Assembly (NCBI RefSeq): GCF_024343675.1
Contig: NZ_RJUD01000013.1
Coordinates: forward strand, 29,442 to 93,441
Direction: 5' to 3'
Length of the DNA stretch: 64,000 nt
From: Lacihabitans sp. CS3-21
Lineage (GTDB): Bacteria > Bacteroidota > Bacteroidia > Cytophagales > Spirosomataceae
Shown here: in pieces, positions 18,065 through 27,017 of the stretch
Position numbering within the stretch: the first letter of the stretch is position 1
How the letters are laid out: each line of letters begins with the position of its first letter
Made by a program: the position numbers and the translations under genes
The notes under the pieces: model-generated
Database searches by the model: none
What the model was told of the DNA's origin: nothing
Seen by the model: only the letters and a program-made list of their open reading frames with translations

Positions 18065-19300
18065 TTACTTTCCAATTTTATATAAACGCCCTTGGTCAGT
18101 TATTGCATACAACGAGCCATCTTTTCCTTGATGAACATCTCTAAAACGTTGATATTCTTCAGTTAATAGCCTTTCTTCGCCTATTACTTTATTCTCTTTA
18201 ATTACCAATCTATTAATATGCATACCGCTTAGACAGCCTACAAATAGATTATTTTGCCATTCTGGTATTTGTGAACCTGAATAAAATGTCATACCTGAAG
18301 GTGAAACCGAAGGGTCCCAATAGTAAACTGGCTGTTCTAATCCTTCTTTTTGCTGAATTCCATCACCAACTTTTCCGCCACCATACTCAATTCCATACGT
18401 AATAGTTGGCCAGCCGTAGTTTTTTCCTGGGATTACGTGGTTAATTTCATCTCCTCCTCTTGGCCCAAATTCATTCGACCACAACTCACCATCCACCGGG
18501 TTTATGGTAAGTCCTTGTACATTTCTGTGGCCATAAGAATACAATTCAGGTCTTGCTCCTCCTGTAGAGGCTAAAGCATTTCCTGGTGCGGGTTTTCCAT
18601 CTGTAGTTATTCTGATTATTTTGCCCAGTCCAGAGTTGAGCTGTTGTGCTTGTGGTCGTGTGCTGCGATCAGAACGTTCGCCTGTACTTACAAATAAATA
18701 CCCATTTTTGTCAAAAAGTACTCTGCCACCATAATGAAGATTTCCTTTGTGGGCTGGTGTAGCTCTGTAAATAACCACCGCATTTTCTATTTTGCGTTCG
18801 TCGTCGCTTAATCTACCTTTGGCCACTGAAGTGTGGTTTCCACCACTAACAGGTTCAGAAAATGCCCAATAAACCATACGGTTTTGTGCAAAAGCGGGAT
18901 CCAGCGTAATACCTAGCAATCCGCCTTGGCCATCTGTATCTACTGTTGGAAGTCCTGTGATTTTATCACTCATTTCGCCAGTGGTCTTCACTATTCTAAG
19001 GTTACCACTTTTTTCAGTGATGAGCAATCGACCATCAGGAAGCGAAGTTAAACCCCAAGGTGAATTTAGTTTTTCTGTCAATACTTTAAAAGAGTATTTG
19101 GTAGTGGTTTTAACACCGTTTGTTCTGGTTTGCCCAACAAACGCGGACTTGTATTGAGGAGAATTTGCCTCTCTGGTTTCTACTGGAGCAATAGTAGTGT
19201 CTGTTTTTGAAACTAAATTTGGCTCTGTTTTAGGCATTCCAGAGCAATTCAATGAAAATAAACCCAAGCTCAGTAAAGGGAAAATAAATAAACGATTCAT
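18065..19300 (-). CDS. PQQ-dependent sugar dehydrogenase lipoprotein
   Basis: This 411-residue protein has a lipoprotein signal peptide ending at Cys19 (GLFSLNC) and a YliI/Asd-type glucose/sorbosone dehydrogenase propeller from about residue 70 to the end. Marks are LNSPWGLTSLPDGRLLITEKSG, GQGGLLGITLDPAFAQN, GNLHYGGRVLFDKNGYL with the catalytic-type His189, LYSYGHRNVQGL, and NEFGPRGGDEINHVIPGKNYGWP. E. coli YliI oxidises aldose sugars with PQQ. It lies 57 bases downstream of the FAD oxidoreductase gene on the same strand, so the two are probably cotranscribed and end at the 18016 terminator. The exact sugar is unknown. Confidence 0.92.
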   Translation of the reverse strand: MNRLFIFPLLSLGLFSLNCSGMPKTEPNLVSKTDTTIAPVETREANSPQYKSAFVGQTRTNGVKTTTKYSFKVLTEKLNSPWGLTSLPDGRLLITEKSGNLRIVKTTGEMSDKITGLPTVDTDGQGGLLGITLDPAFAQNRMVYWAFSEPVSGGNHTSVAKGRLSDDERKIENAVVIYRATPAHKGNLHYGGRVLFDKNGYLFVSTGERSDRSTRPQAQQLNSGLGKIIRITTDGKPAPGNALASTGGARPELYSYGHRNVQGLTINPVDGELWSNEFGPRGGDEINHVIPGKNYGWPTITYGIEYGGGKVGDGIQQKEGLEQPVYYWDPSVSPSGMTFYSGSQIPEWQNNLFVGCLSGMHINRLVIKENKVIGEERLLTEEYQRFRDVHQGKDGSLYAITDQGRLYKIGK

Positions 19301-19357
19301 GGTTGATTATTTTGGTTTTAGAGAAAACGTCAGAATCATTTTAATAGTTTAAATTCT

Positions 19358-21331
19358 TCATTTGATTGGTACAAAAAGAATTGCATCGGCTATAAATCCA
19401 GCATCGGAAAGACTGGACAAGGTCACACTTACTTTTTCGCCGCTTGCTATTTCAATTTCGCCGCAGTTATACCAATCGTTTTCATTGGCGTCAATTTCAA
19501 ACTGTTTTTCGATGATTTGATTACCGATTTTTACAATAATTTTTACGTTTTTAGAATTCTTTTCACTTTTCGGAAAGTAAACTTGAAGGTTATATTTACC
19601 AGCGTTTGATACAATAGTAGAAAACGTCGCTTGTCCATTTGAATTAATTTTCACATAATCTTTTCCATATCTACCGTATTGTTTTTTCATGATTATATGT
19701 TCGCCCAAAACCGAAAATTGACCATCATAACTGTTGTCAATCAATATTTCGGGTAACGAGCCATCAGCTAAGGGATTACTTTTTAGTATTTCTTGAAGTT
19801 TGGTGACATCCACTTCATGCAGGCCCTTCTTGGAATCAATCGCCAAAACAGCCGCAGTGGCGGCTGACTGAGCCAAAACCATGAACACGGGTTCCATTCG
19901 AATAGAGCCAAATGCAATATGTGAGGCCGACAAACAAACCGGAACGAGTAGGTTGGTGCATTCCGATTTTCTAGGAAGGAGGGCTCTGAAAGAAATTGGG
20001 TAAGGGTCAAGCCCACCTAAACCCATCTGCACATCACCTTCGTTTTTTACTTGATACTTTCCGCTAGCGTCTTTTACTACTATTCTTTGCGTATTGTGTG
20101 AATCCATCGTGTATGCTGCTAAACCAATTCCATCAGTTACTGTTTGGGTTCCCACACAATGCTTCTCGGTCATCACGACTTCACTGATCATTCTGCGGGC
20201 CTCTCTCACATACATTTGTGGAGAAAAATGATTGTTGTTCAAATATTCATCTTTTGGATATCCCCATTTTTTCATTTCAGCTCGCAAATGTGCTGGAACT
20301 CTAGGGTCATTGCCGAGAAAGTAGAAAAATCCTTTGATATGGTCCTCATGTTTTTTTTGGATTATTTTTCTCTCATCATAGTTTGCGTTTGGATAGTTAT
20401 AATTGCCACCAATTAAATTAGAGGAAAAAGGTCCTGAATTATTTATGTCTAGCTTGCGATTGGGCATTGGCTGTAGGTGCATGAGTGCCCAGTTGAGTTC
20501 AATTGGCTGTTTCTTATCTATATACCTCAATAATAATTCATAATGGCTTGGGTCAAAATCGTCAGGAGCCTCAATCGGCACCATGTTTTCAACGCTGTCT
20601 GTAAGGCACATTCTGAAGTTGTATGCCTGTACTTTTTGGTCACCGGTGCCTTTGGGTGCCAGTTTTTCTGAGCTTATGCCCCATAAAAGTCCGCTTGTAG
20701 AATCTCCTAAAGTCTTAAAGGGATCAATCCCATCTGGAAACTGATGTTTGTCTAACATTTGCACCCCGTTCCATGTTTCCCCATATTGTTTGTTGTCTTC
20801 TCTACCAACAGTAAAGGTTACTCCAGCCATAGCCATAAGATCCCCTTCATAGGTACAGTCTAAAAAATACTTGGCAGTGACCAACATCCTTTGCTTGTTT
20901 TCGTCTAAAAGCTCTATTTGTCTGATCTTACTTTTTGATTTAATGACATTGATCAATTGCTTTTTCGTAAAAACCTTTATGTCTGCTTTTTTGAGGTAAG
21001 AATTAAATATATCAGAGGCTGCACTCGGCTCAAAAGTCCATTGCTCAAATTTGCCATAATGTTGTCCAATTTTCCGGTAAAAGTCTCTTGATAAGCCAGT
21101 TATAGCATATTTGTTGCCTATGTCAGTTTGACCAAGGCCACCAGTTGTAAGCCCTCCAATGTGATTACTGGGCTCTAGTAGAATGACAGATTTACCTTGC
21201 ATTTTGGCAGTATAGGCTGCAATAATGCCGGCTGATGTGGCTCCATAAACGCATATATCATAGGTTATGGTTTTTTGGCTAAACCCAACTTGGATACCCC
21301 AAACTAAAATTAAAGCGACTTTAAAGTTCAT
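19358..21331 (-). CDS. Secreted FAD-dependent oxidoreductase with C-terminal golvesin-like domain
   Basis: This 657-residue protein has a signal peptide (ALILVWGIQVGFSQK) and a Rossmann FAD-binding start, ICVYGATSAGIIAAYTAK at about residues 26-43, followed by ILLEPSNHIGGLTTGGLGQTD. This matches the FAD_oxidored family (PF12831) found in Bacteroidota carbohydrate loci. The tail from about residue 535 (SVLGEHIIMKKQYGRYGKDY to GFIADAILFVP) resembles the golvesin/Xly carbohydrate-binding-like beta-sandwich. It is followed by a PQQ sugar dehydrogenase, so it may oxidise a sugar or polyol in the periplasm; this is inference. The cofactor would need export or loading outside the cytoplasm, probably through the Tat or FAD-transfer route, and no twin arginine is seen. 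Confidence 0.85.
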   Translation of the reverse strand: MNFKVALILVWGIQVGFSQKTITYDICVYGATSAGIIAAYTAKMQGKSVILLEPSNHIGGLTTGGLGQTDIGNKYAITGLSRDFYRKIGQHYGKFEQWTFEPSAASDIFNSYLKKADIKVFTKKQLINVIKSKSKIRQIELLDENKQRMLVTAKYFLDCTYEGDLMAMAGVTFTVGREDNKQYGETWNGVQMLDKHQFPDGIDPFKTLGDSTSGLLWGISSEKLAPKGTGDQKVQAYNFRMCLTDSVENMVPIEAPDDFDPSHYELLLRYIDKKQPIELNWALMHLQPMPNRKLDINNSGPFSSNLIGGNYNYPNANYDERKIIQKKHEDHIKGFFYFLGNDPRVPAHLRAEMKKWGYPKDEYLNNNHFSPQMYVREARRMISEVVMTEKHCVGTQTVTDGIGLAAYTMDSHNTQRIVVKDASGKYQVKNEGDVQMGLGGLDPYPISFRALLPRKSECTNLLVPVCLSASHIAFGSIRMEPVFMVLAQSAATAAVLAIDSKKGLHEVDVTKLQEILKSNPLADGSLPEILIDNSYDGQFSVLGEHIIMKKQYGRYGKDYVKINSNGQATFSTIVSNAGKYNLQVYFPKSEKNSKNVKIIVKIGNQIIEKQFEIDANENDWYNCGEIEIASGEKVSVTLSSLSDAGFIADAILFVPIK

Positions 21332-21583
21332 ATTTTAAGGTGTTGATTAATAGAAAAAACAGCATATGTTAGGGATTTAAAGTTACAACCTATTTTGGGT
21401 GGTTATATCTGATGGAATGTTTTTTTCAAATCCAAGCCGAAATCTATTTTAACTATCTCAATTTTGTAGTGGGACGCTCAATTTTTATTTTCATCGCTAC
21501 TGGTAGAAGTTTAAAAATAGTTTATTGACATTTTCGTAATTTTAGTTTTTTTTTTATTTTTGCCAAAAAAAAAGAGAACCCCA

Positions 21584-22423
21584 ATGCCCACCACTAATTT
21601 TGCAATAAACGGTAACACCTATGCCGTTTCCATAGACGGCTGTCCAGAGTTTGGTACAGGTAAAGATGTAATCCTTTCGAATGTAAATACAGATATCGTT
21701 TTTAATCAGCCTTGGTATGCTAAAGGTTATGCATCACTTGATTTTTTATCTTCAGAAGAATTCGACAATCTAAAAGCTGGACTCACAGCCAGCGTAAAGA
21801 ATATTTTAACGGAGGTTTTGGGTATTGATTCTGAGGGTTTTGTGTTAGAAAAATACCATCATTTTGTCAAAACCAATGAGGATCATTTCAAAGTTGTTTC
21901 CCGCACTCGTGACCTTTTTTCTGCCGATTTTAACTTTCCAATTGAGGAAATGTTACCGAAATTTGAAAAGCTTTTGGGTTTTGCACTTACGGATGTTGAT
22001 CCTAAATTCAACGAAAAGCTTCATATTATCGTAAGAATCAATCGACCAAAATCAAACGATTACAATCCGCCTCACAAGGATATTTACGAAGAGGTTGATA
22101 AAAATAATTACATACCGCCTTTTGTTAACCTATGGATTCCAATAGCCGGTGTAACGAAGAATTCCTCATTACCGATGGTGCCTGAGAGTCATTTAATCAA
22201 TGAGTCTGAGATTGTTCGTACATTTGATGGTGGTGTAGTAGAGGGCAATAAGTACAGAGTAAGAATGATCAAAGAGTGGGGCGGAAGTCACACACTTGAG
22301 CGAGCAGATGTAAAAGATGGCCAAGTATTGTTTTTCTCTTCACACCTCATTCATGGTTTGGCTATAAACGAAGAAGAAGACTTAACGAGAGTGGCCTTAG
22401 AATTTCGATTATTTAAGGCTTAA
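21584..22423 (+). CDS. 2-oxoglutarate/Fe(II)-dependent oxygenase-like protein
   Basis: I place the start at the ATG at 21584 (MPTTNFAINGN); the frame stays open 24 bases further upstream to a TTG, but that adds only a lysine-rich stretch encoded by poly-A. The 279-residue protein has the facial triad expected of phytanoyl-CoA dioxygenase-like enzymes: an HxD (PPHKDIYEEV) and a distal His (SSHLIHGLAINEE), followed by the 2-oxoglutarate-binding arginine in TRVALEFRLF. The NLWIPIAGVTKNSSLPMVPESH segment is the usual strand between them. The family hydroxylates small molecules, sugars or lipids; the substrate is not evident. No signal peptide, so cytoplasmic. It is a single-gene unit closed by a strong terminator. 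Confidence 0.75.
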   Translation: MPTTNFAINGNTYAVSIDGCPEFGTGKDVILSNVNTDIVFNQPWYAKGYASLDFLSSEEFDNLKAGLTASVKNILTEVLGIDSEGFVLEKYHHFVKTNEDHFKVVSRTRDLFSADFNFPIEEMLPKFEKLLGFALTDVDPKFNEKLHIIVRINRPKSNDYNPPHKDIYEEVDKNNYIPPFVNLWIPIAGVTKNSSLPMVPESHLINESEIVRTFDGGVVEGNKYRVRMIKEWGGSHTLERADVKDGQVLFFSSHLIHGLAINEEEDLTRVALEFRLFKA

Positions 22424-22442
22424 TTTTGTATTTTGAATAATG

Positions 22443-22480
22443 AAGCCTGCATTTTATCAAAAAAATGCAGGCTTTTTTTT
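22443..22480 (+). terminator. Intrinsic terminator after the 2OG oxygenase gene
   Basis: AAGCCTGCATTTT pairs with AAAATGCAGGCTT, with loop ATCAAA, followed by six further T. It lies 20 bases after the stop. Confidence 0.92.
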
Positions 22481-22594
22481 GATGTTTGTCTAAATAAGAG
22501 ATTAATTCGCAGTAGGTAAGGGCACTGGGAATCAAGAGTACTTAAGTCTTTTAAAAATGTTTAATAAATTTATAGTTTAATCCTTTTCTTATTT

Positions 22595-23182
22595 ATGTCT
22601 GATTTGCTCATAGTTGAAAATGCTTTAAAGAATTTCTCGACAATGAGTACAGATGCATTTAGGCTGTCAGCGTCTTTTTGGCAAAGTAGAGATTATAAAA
22701 AAGGGGAGTCTTACAATAGCATTAATCAGGTATGCAAACAATTGGGTTTTGTTCTTGAAGGAGTTTTTAGGACTTTTCATTTTGATGATGAATCTGGTGA
22801 AGAAAAAAATCTATTCTTTTATTCTGCCAATCAAATTGTCGTTTCTTTTGCAAGCTTTATCAATCAAATGCCTTGTCACTATTATACCCAAGCCATGGTA
22901 GATTCAAAGGTCATTTATATCAATTATGAGCAACTAAGCCAACTCTACAGAACTTCACATGAGTGGGAGCATTTTGGCAGAATATTGGCCGAACAAGCAT
23001 CAAACATCGCTTTTGATCGAACGGAGAGTTTGTTATTTCAGTCAGCTGAACAACGTTACCTTAACTTCCAAACACAACATCCGCAATTGATAAATGAGAT
23101 TCCTTTGTATCATATTTCCTCTTACTTAGGAATTCAAGGTCCGTCTTTGAGTAGAATTAGGAAAAAAATAGCGGGCAAATAG
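22595..23182 (+). CDS. Crp/Fnr family transcriptional regulator
   Basis: This 195-residue protein has the Crp layout common in Bacteroidota: an N-terminal cyclic-nucleotide-binding-like beta-roll (CKQLGFVLEGVFRTFHFDDESG, NLFFYSANQIVVSF), a dimer helix (YRTSHEWEHFGRILAEQAS), and a short C-terminal helix-turn-helix (EIPLYHISSYLGIQGPSLSR). The cAMP-contact residues of true CRP are not conserved, so the effector is unknown. It lies 73 bases upstream of osmC on the same strand, and a perfect 16-base inverted repeat sits in that gap, so regulation of osmC is a reasonable guess. Confidence 0.85.
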   Translation: MSDLLIVENALKNFSTMSTDAFRLSASFWQSRDYKKGESYNSINQVCKQLGFVLEGVFRTFHFDDESGEEKNLFFYSANQIVVSFASFINQMPCHYYTQAMVDSKVIYINYEQLSQLYRTSHEWEHFGRILAEQASNIAFDRTESLLFQSAEQRYLNFQTQHPQLINEIPLYHISSYLGIQGPSLSRIRKKIAGK

Positions 23183-23188
23183 TTCGAT

Positions 23189-23204
23189 TTTAACATAGGT
23201 TAAA
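23189..23204. promoter_or_regulatory. Inverted repeat, candidate operator upstream of osmC
   Basis: TTTAAC-ATAG-GTTAAA is a perfect palindrome with 6-base arms and 4-base spacer, the symmetry expected for a Crp/Fnr dimer. Its centre lies about 30 bases upstream of a -7-like GACTTTTG (23226-23233) in front of osmC, near position -43 from the expected transcript start, where Crp-type activators bind. Function is inferred. Confidence 0.5.
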
Positions 23205-23255
23205 GTTTCCTAATGTTTTTAAGTTGACTTTTGTATCAAATAAAAAATAAAACAA

Positions 23256-23672
23256 ATGAAATTTACAAGAAAGGCCTCAGCAAATTGGAAAGGTACAGGT
23301 ATGGAAGGCGTGGGTACGGTTTCTACCCAAAGTACAACATTAGATAATGCACAATTGTCATTTAAAACTCGTTTTGCAGACGGTGTGGGTACCAATCCTG
23401 AGGAATTAATCGGTGCAGCTCATGCAGGTTGTTTTTCTATGCAATTGAGTTTTTTACTAAACGAAGCTGGTTTCACAGCCGATAACATAGATACTGCTGC
23501 AAGTGTTAATTTTCTAGACGGAACCATCGTCAGTATTGAATTGAACTTAACAGCTTCTATTCCAAACCTAGGTGAGGAGAAATTCCAAGAAATTGCATTG
23601 TCTGCTAAAGCAAAATGCCCTATTTCAAGATTATTAAATGCAGAAATTATTTTGACTGCCGCTTTGGTGTAA
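23256..23672 (+). CDS. osmC: OsmC-family peroxiredoxin
   Basis: OsmC/Ohr proteins reduce organic hydroperoxides through a two-cysteine mechanism in the cytoplasm. The 138-residue product has both catalytic cysteines in family context: Cys59 in GAAHAGCFSMQLSF and Cys121 in AKAKCPISRLL, plus the N-terminal TRKASANWKGTG and TNPEELIGAAHA. The SxxTxGxG region and the C-terminal cysteine context indicate OsmC rather than Ohr. It follows a Crp-like regulator by 73 bases with a palindrome between them, and ends in a terminator at 23695. Confidence 0.92.
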   Translation: MKFTRKASANWKGTGMEGVGTVSTQSTTLDNAQLSFKTRFADGVGTNPEELIGAAHAGCFSMQLSFLLNEAGFTADNIDTAASVNFLDGTIVSIELNLTASIPNLGEEKFQEIALSAKAKCPISRLLNAEIILTAALV

Positions 23673-23694
23673 ATGCCTTTAATTCTAGTTTTCA

Positions 23695-23726
23695 AGAAAG
23701 TGCTGATTTTTCAGCACTTTCTTTGT
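23695..23726 (+). terminator. Intrinsic terminator after osmC
   Basis: A perfect 12-base stem AGAAAGTGCTGA / TCAGCACTTTCT with a TTTT loop, followed by TTGTTT. The T-run is weak, but position and stem are convincing. Confidence 0.8.
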
Positions 23727-23870
23727 TTACTTTTAGTTAAAACGTAGATAAGTCGTCACGATATCCTAGATATTTGAGTTTTCAACAATTAAATCCATTT
23801 TTTCTGATTGTTTTTTCATATTCCAAAAAAATGTAGCTATTTTTAAAAAATTTTAAAAACTCTAATCATT

Positions 23871-25091
23871 ATGAAAGAAAATAAATCCTATATAGGTCCA
23901 TTGATTATTATCGGGCTTTTGTTTTTTGTGTTTGGTTTTGTTACCTGGGTAAATGGTACACTCATAGCTTTCTTTAAAAACGCCTTCGGATTAGATAATT
24001 CTAGCTCATATCTGGTAACATTTGCGTTTTTTATAAGTTACACGGTCATGGCCATCCCATCATCGTCCGTGCTTAAAATAGTTGGTTTTAAGAAAGGAAT
24101 GTCACTAGGTTTATTCATAATGGCTATTGGTACAATATTGTTCGTTCCAGCCGCCAAAATGGAATCTTATCCTTTATTTCTTGGAGGATTATTCACGATT
24201 GGTATCGGCTTAACACTTTTACAAACAGCCTCTAATCCGTATTTGACCATTTTGGGGCCTAGAGAAAGTGCTGCTCAACGAATCAGTTTGATGGGAATCG
24301 CCAACAAAACAGCAGGTATTATTAGTCAAAAGGTTTTCGGTGGCTTGTTGCTTGCTGGCAGTTCTGCAGTTTCAGGTGCTGTATCTACCGCTGAACAATT
24401 GGATAAAGTAGTGCTCCCATATATCATACTTACTGGTGTTTTAATAGTTTTGGCTGTGGTTATTTTGTTTTCAAAAGGCCTTCCTGAAGTGTCAGAAGAG
24501 CAAGAAGGTGTAAGCCAAGGAGCTTCAGATAAGACCAGTATTTTTGCTTTCCCAAATTTGATTTTGGGTTTGGGGGCTTTGTTTGCCTATGTGGGTTTGG
24601 AGGTTATTACGGGCGATACCATCATTACCTATGGCATTTCATTAGGTTTTCCAGAGGCAGAAGCAAAGGATTTTGGTACATATACGCTTTGGTTTATGAT
24701 GTTGGGTTATGTGGCAGGAATATTTTTGATTCCGAAATTCGTATCACAACAAAATTGGCTTAAATATTCTTCCATTTTCGGACTTATTGTTACACTGGTT
24801 GCTTTGTTTACGAGTGGTTTCACTACTGTTTTTTGTATTGCACTCCTGGGTTTGGCCAATGCTATCATGTGGCCGGCCATTTGGCCATTGGCTTTGGATG
24901 GTTTAGGTAAATTCACCAAATTAGGTTCTGCTTTGTTGATCATGATGATAGCTGGAGGAGCTTTGTTACCTTTGGTTTATGGCAAAATGTCGGATTTGTA
25001 CAGTACTCAACTGGCTTATTGGCTTTTGGTGCCTCTTTATTTATTTTTGTTGTATTATGCCACTTTAGGCTACAAAAAGAAAAATTGGTAA
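23871..25091 (+). CDS. FucP/GluP-type sugar:proton symporter (MFS)
   Basis: This 406-residue protein has 12 predicted membrane helices and the first-helix signature of the FHS subfamily, LLFFVFGFVTWVNGTLI, followed by SSYLVTFAFFISYTVMAIPSS. LLQTASNPYLTILGPRESAAQR in helix 4-5 is the glucose/galactose transporter signature. Members import L-fucose, glucose, galactose or other sugars with protons. The sugar cannot be told from the sequence. It precedes an M1 peptidase gene by 69 bases; the sugar dehydrogenase group lies 2.5 kb upstream on the other strand. Confidence 0.92.
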   Translation: MKENKSYIGPLIIIGLLFFVFGFVTWVNGTLIAFFKNAFGLDNSSSYLVTFAFFISYTVMAIPSSSVLKIVGFKKGMSLGLFIMAIGTILFVPAAKMESYPLFLGGLFTIGIGLTLLQTASNPYLTILGPRESAAQRISLMGIANKTAGIISQKVFGGLLLAGSSAVSGAVSTAEQLDKVVLPYIILTGVLIVLAVVILFSKGLPEVSEEQEGVSQGASDKTSIFAFPNLILGLGALFAYVGLEVITGDTIITYGISLGFPEAEAKDFGTYTLWFMMLGYVAGIFLIPKFVSQQNWLKYSSIFGLIVTLVALFTSGFTTVFCIALLGLANAIMWPAIWPLALDGLGKFTKLGSALLIMMIAGGALLPLVYGKMSDLYSTQLAYWLLVPLYLFLLYYATLGYKKKNW

Positions 25092-25160
25092 TACAAGCCA
25101 CCGCAAATCAATCTTTTTTATCTATTTTTATAAAAAGCTATTGATTTTAAATTGAGTTTT

Positions 25161-26762
25161 ATGTTAAAAAAATACTGGATTGTTCTATTGTTGTTTGGAT
25201 TTCAGGGATTTGCACAAAAAAGTATCACTTTTGAAGATTCTTTAAGGGGTAGCATTACGCCGGAACGGAAATGGTGGGATTTAAAACATTATGATTTGAC
25301 ATTTGATGTAAACCCCGACCAAAGGTTCATTAAAGGACTTAATATTGTTCGTTATCAAGTTCTTGCTGAAAATCAAAGCCTACAAATTGATTTGCAGTTT
25401 CCGATGAAGATTACATATATCGAGCAAAACGGAAATAGACTTAGCTATACCAAAAAAGGCGAGAATGCTTATTTTATAAAACTTATTGATAAGCAGAAGG
25501 TTGGAGATATTAATTCAATTAATATCTCTTTCGAAGGTAAACCTTTGGTAGCCAAACGTGCTCCTTGGGACGGTGGTTTTTCATGGGATAAAGACGAACA
25601 AGGTAACCACTTCGTAGCAACTTCATGCCAAGGTTTGGGGGCGAGTGTGTTTTGGCCTTGCAAAGACCACATGTATGATGAGCCAGATAGTTTGAGAATG
25701 ACTGTTACGGTTCCTGATAGTTTGCAGGATGTCTCTAATGGCAGAATGTCAAAAATGTGTATAGATGACAAAGGCAGCAGAACTACAACTTGGGAAGTTA
25801 AAAATCCAATTAACAATTATGGAGTAAATCTCAATATTGGTAATTATGTGCATTTTGGGGAAACCTATAAGGGTGAAAAAGGTGATTTGAGTTGTGATTA
25901 TTTCGTTTTGCCATACAATTTAGAAAAAGCCAAAGTACAATTTAAAGATGCTATAAGAATGCTTCAAGCTTTTGAACATTGGTTTGGGCCATATCCTTTC
26001 TATGAAGATGGCTATAAACTCGTGGAGGTTCCATATTTGGGAATGGAACACCAAAGCAGTATAACTTATGGGAATAAATATAAAAACGGCTATTTAGGAC
26101 GAGATTTGTCAGGAACTGGTTGGGGAAGTAAGTGGGACTTTATCATTATTCATGAAAGTGGTCATGAATGGTTTGCCAATAACATCACTTACAAAGATAT
26201 AGCTGATATGTGGATTCACGAGAGCTTTACAAATTACTCTGAAACACTATTTACTGAATATCATTATGGCATAAGTGCCGGACAAGATTATGTAATAGGC
26301 ACAAGAGCCAATATTACCAACGACAGTCCGATTATTGGCAAATATAATATCAATCAGCGTGGGTCAGGCGACATGTACTATAAAGGAGGCAACATGCTCC
26401 ACACTATCCGCCATGTCATCAACGATGATGAAAAATTTAGACAGATTTTGAGGGGTTTGAACAAAGATTTCTATCATCAAACCGTAAGTACAGAACAAGT
26501 GGAAGGTTATATATCTGCTAAGGCTGGAATTAATTTTTCTAAAGTTTTTGATCAGTATCTTCGAAATACGAAAGTGCCAAAGTTTGTTCAAAAATCTTCA
26601 AAAGGTCTTATTTCATATAGATGGGAAAATGTGGTACCTGGTTTTGATATGCCCATTAAAGTTAATTTAGACGGAACAGAACAGTTTATTTCACCAACTA
26701 CAGATTGGAAAAAGATGAAAGGAAAAAGCCTAAAAGTTGATAGGAATTTTTATGTGGAATAG
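25161..26762 (+). CDS. Secreted M1 family metallopeptidase
   Basis: The start is the ATG at 25161, which gives a clean signal peptide (MLKKYWIVLLLFGFQGFAQ); a TTG 9 bases earlier is less likely. The 534-residue protein has the zinc site HESGHEWF (His331, Glu332, His335) with the third ligand Glu354 in WIHESFTNYSE. The exopeptidase motif, usually GAMEN, reads GMEHQS, with Asn replaced by His. It lacks the C-terminal ERAP1-like domain, as in short Bacteroidota M1 enzymes. It probably trims peptides in the periplasm. Two further short M1 enzymes lie at 33.5-36.8 kb, and the one at 35109 is the closer relative (both share GMEH and KPPWDGG/RAPWDGG). Confidence 0.9.
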   Translation: MLKKYWIVLLLFGFQGFAQKSITFEDSLRGSITPERKWWDLKHYDLTFDVNPDQRFIKGLNIVRYQVLAENQSLQIDLQFPMKITYIEQNGNRLSYTKKGENAYFIKLIDKQKVGDINSINISFEGKPLVAKRAPWDGGFSWDKDEQGNHFVATSCQGLGASVFWPCKDHMYDEPDSLRMTVTVPDSLQDVSNGRMSKMCIDDKGSRTTTWEVKNPINNYGVNLNIGNYVHFGETYKGEKGDLSCDYFVLPYNLEKAKVQFKDAIRMLQAFEHWFGPYPFYEDGYKLVEVPYLGMEHQSSITYGNKYKNGYLGRDLSGTGWGSKWDFIIIHESGHEWFANNITYKDIADMWIHESFTNYSETLFTEYHYGISAGQDYVIGTRANITNDSPIIGKYNINQRGSGDMYYKGGNMLHTIRHVINDDEKFRQILRGLNKDFYHQTVSTEQVEGYISAKAGINFSKVFDQYLRNTKVPKFVQKSSKGLISYRWENVVPGFDMPIKVNLDGTEQFISPTTDWKKMKGKSLKVDRNFYVE

Positions 26763-27017
26763 GGCTTCGCTCAGCCAATATATTCCTTTTCATTGTTAAA
26801 TACTGTTTTCTGAGTAGCGTCTAAGACCATATTAAGAATTTCACTTCGATTTCGCTCAGTGACCAACTTATTTCACTTCTCTTAGTGACAGGTTTCGAGT
26901 CTGAGAAGTTTCGTTCAGTTGTCTGAGGAGTGTCGAAGACACAAACTAGAATGATTCCTTCTACTTTTTTACCTTGTATATTTCCTGTATTTTTACAGTA
27001 AAATAAAGCAATTCCCT
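26763..27017. repeat. Intergenic region with REP-like TTCGCTCAG strings
   Basis: This gap has several degenerate copies of a short element: TTCGCTCAGC at 26766-26775, CACTTCGATTTCGCTCAGTG near 26843-26862, TTTCGTTCAG near 26910, and a perfect small hairpin GTGTC-GAA-GACAC at 26930-26942. The same core occurs at 1892-1910. It is probably a decayed array of a dispersed Bacteroidota repeat. Confidence 0.5.

Noticed and set aside
21560..21583. Upstream TTG start for the 2OG oxygenase
   Set aside because: It adds a lysine-rich stretch encoded by poly-A; the ATG at 21584 starts the conserved part.
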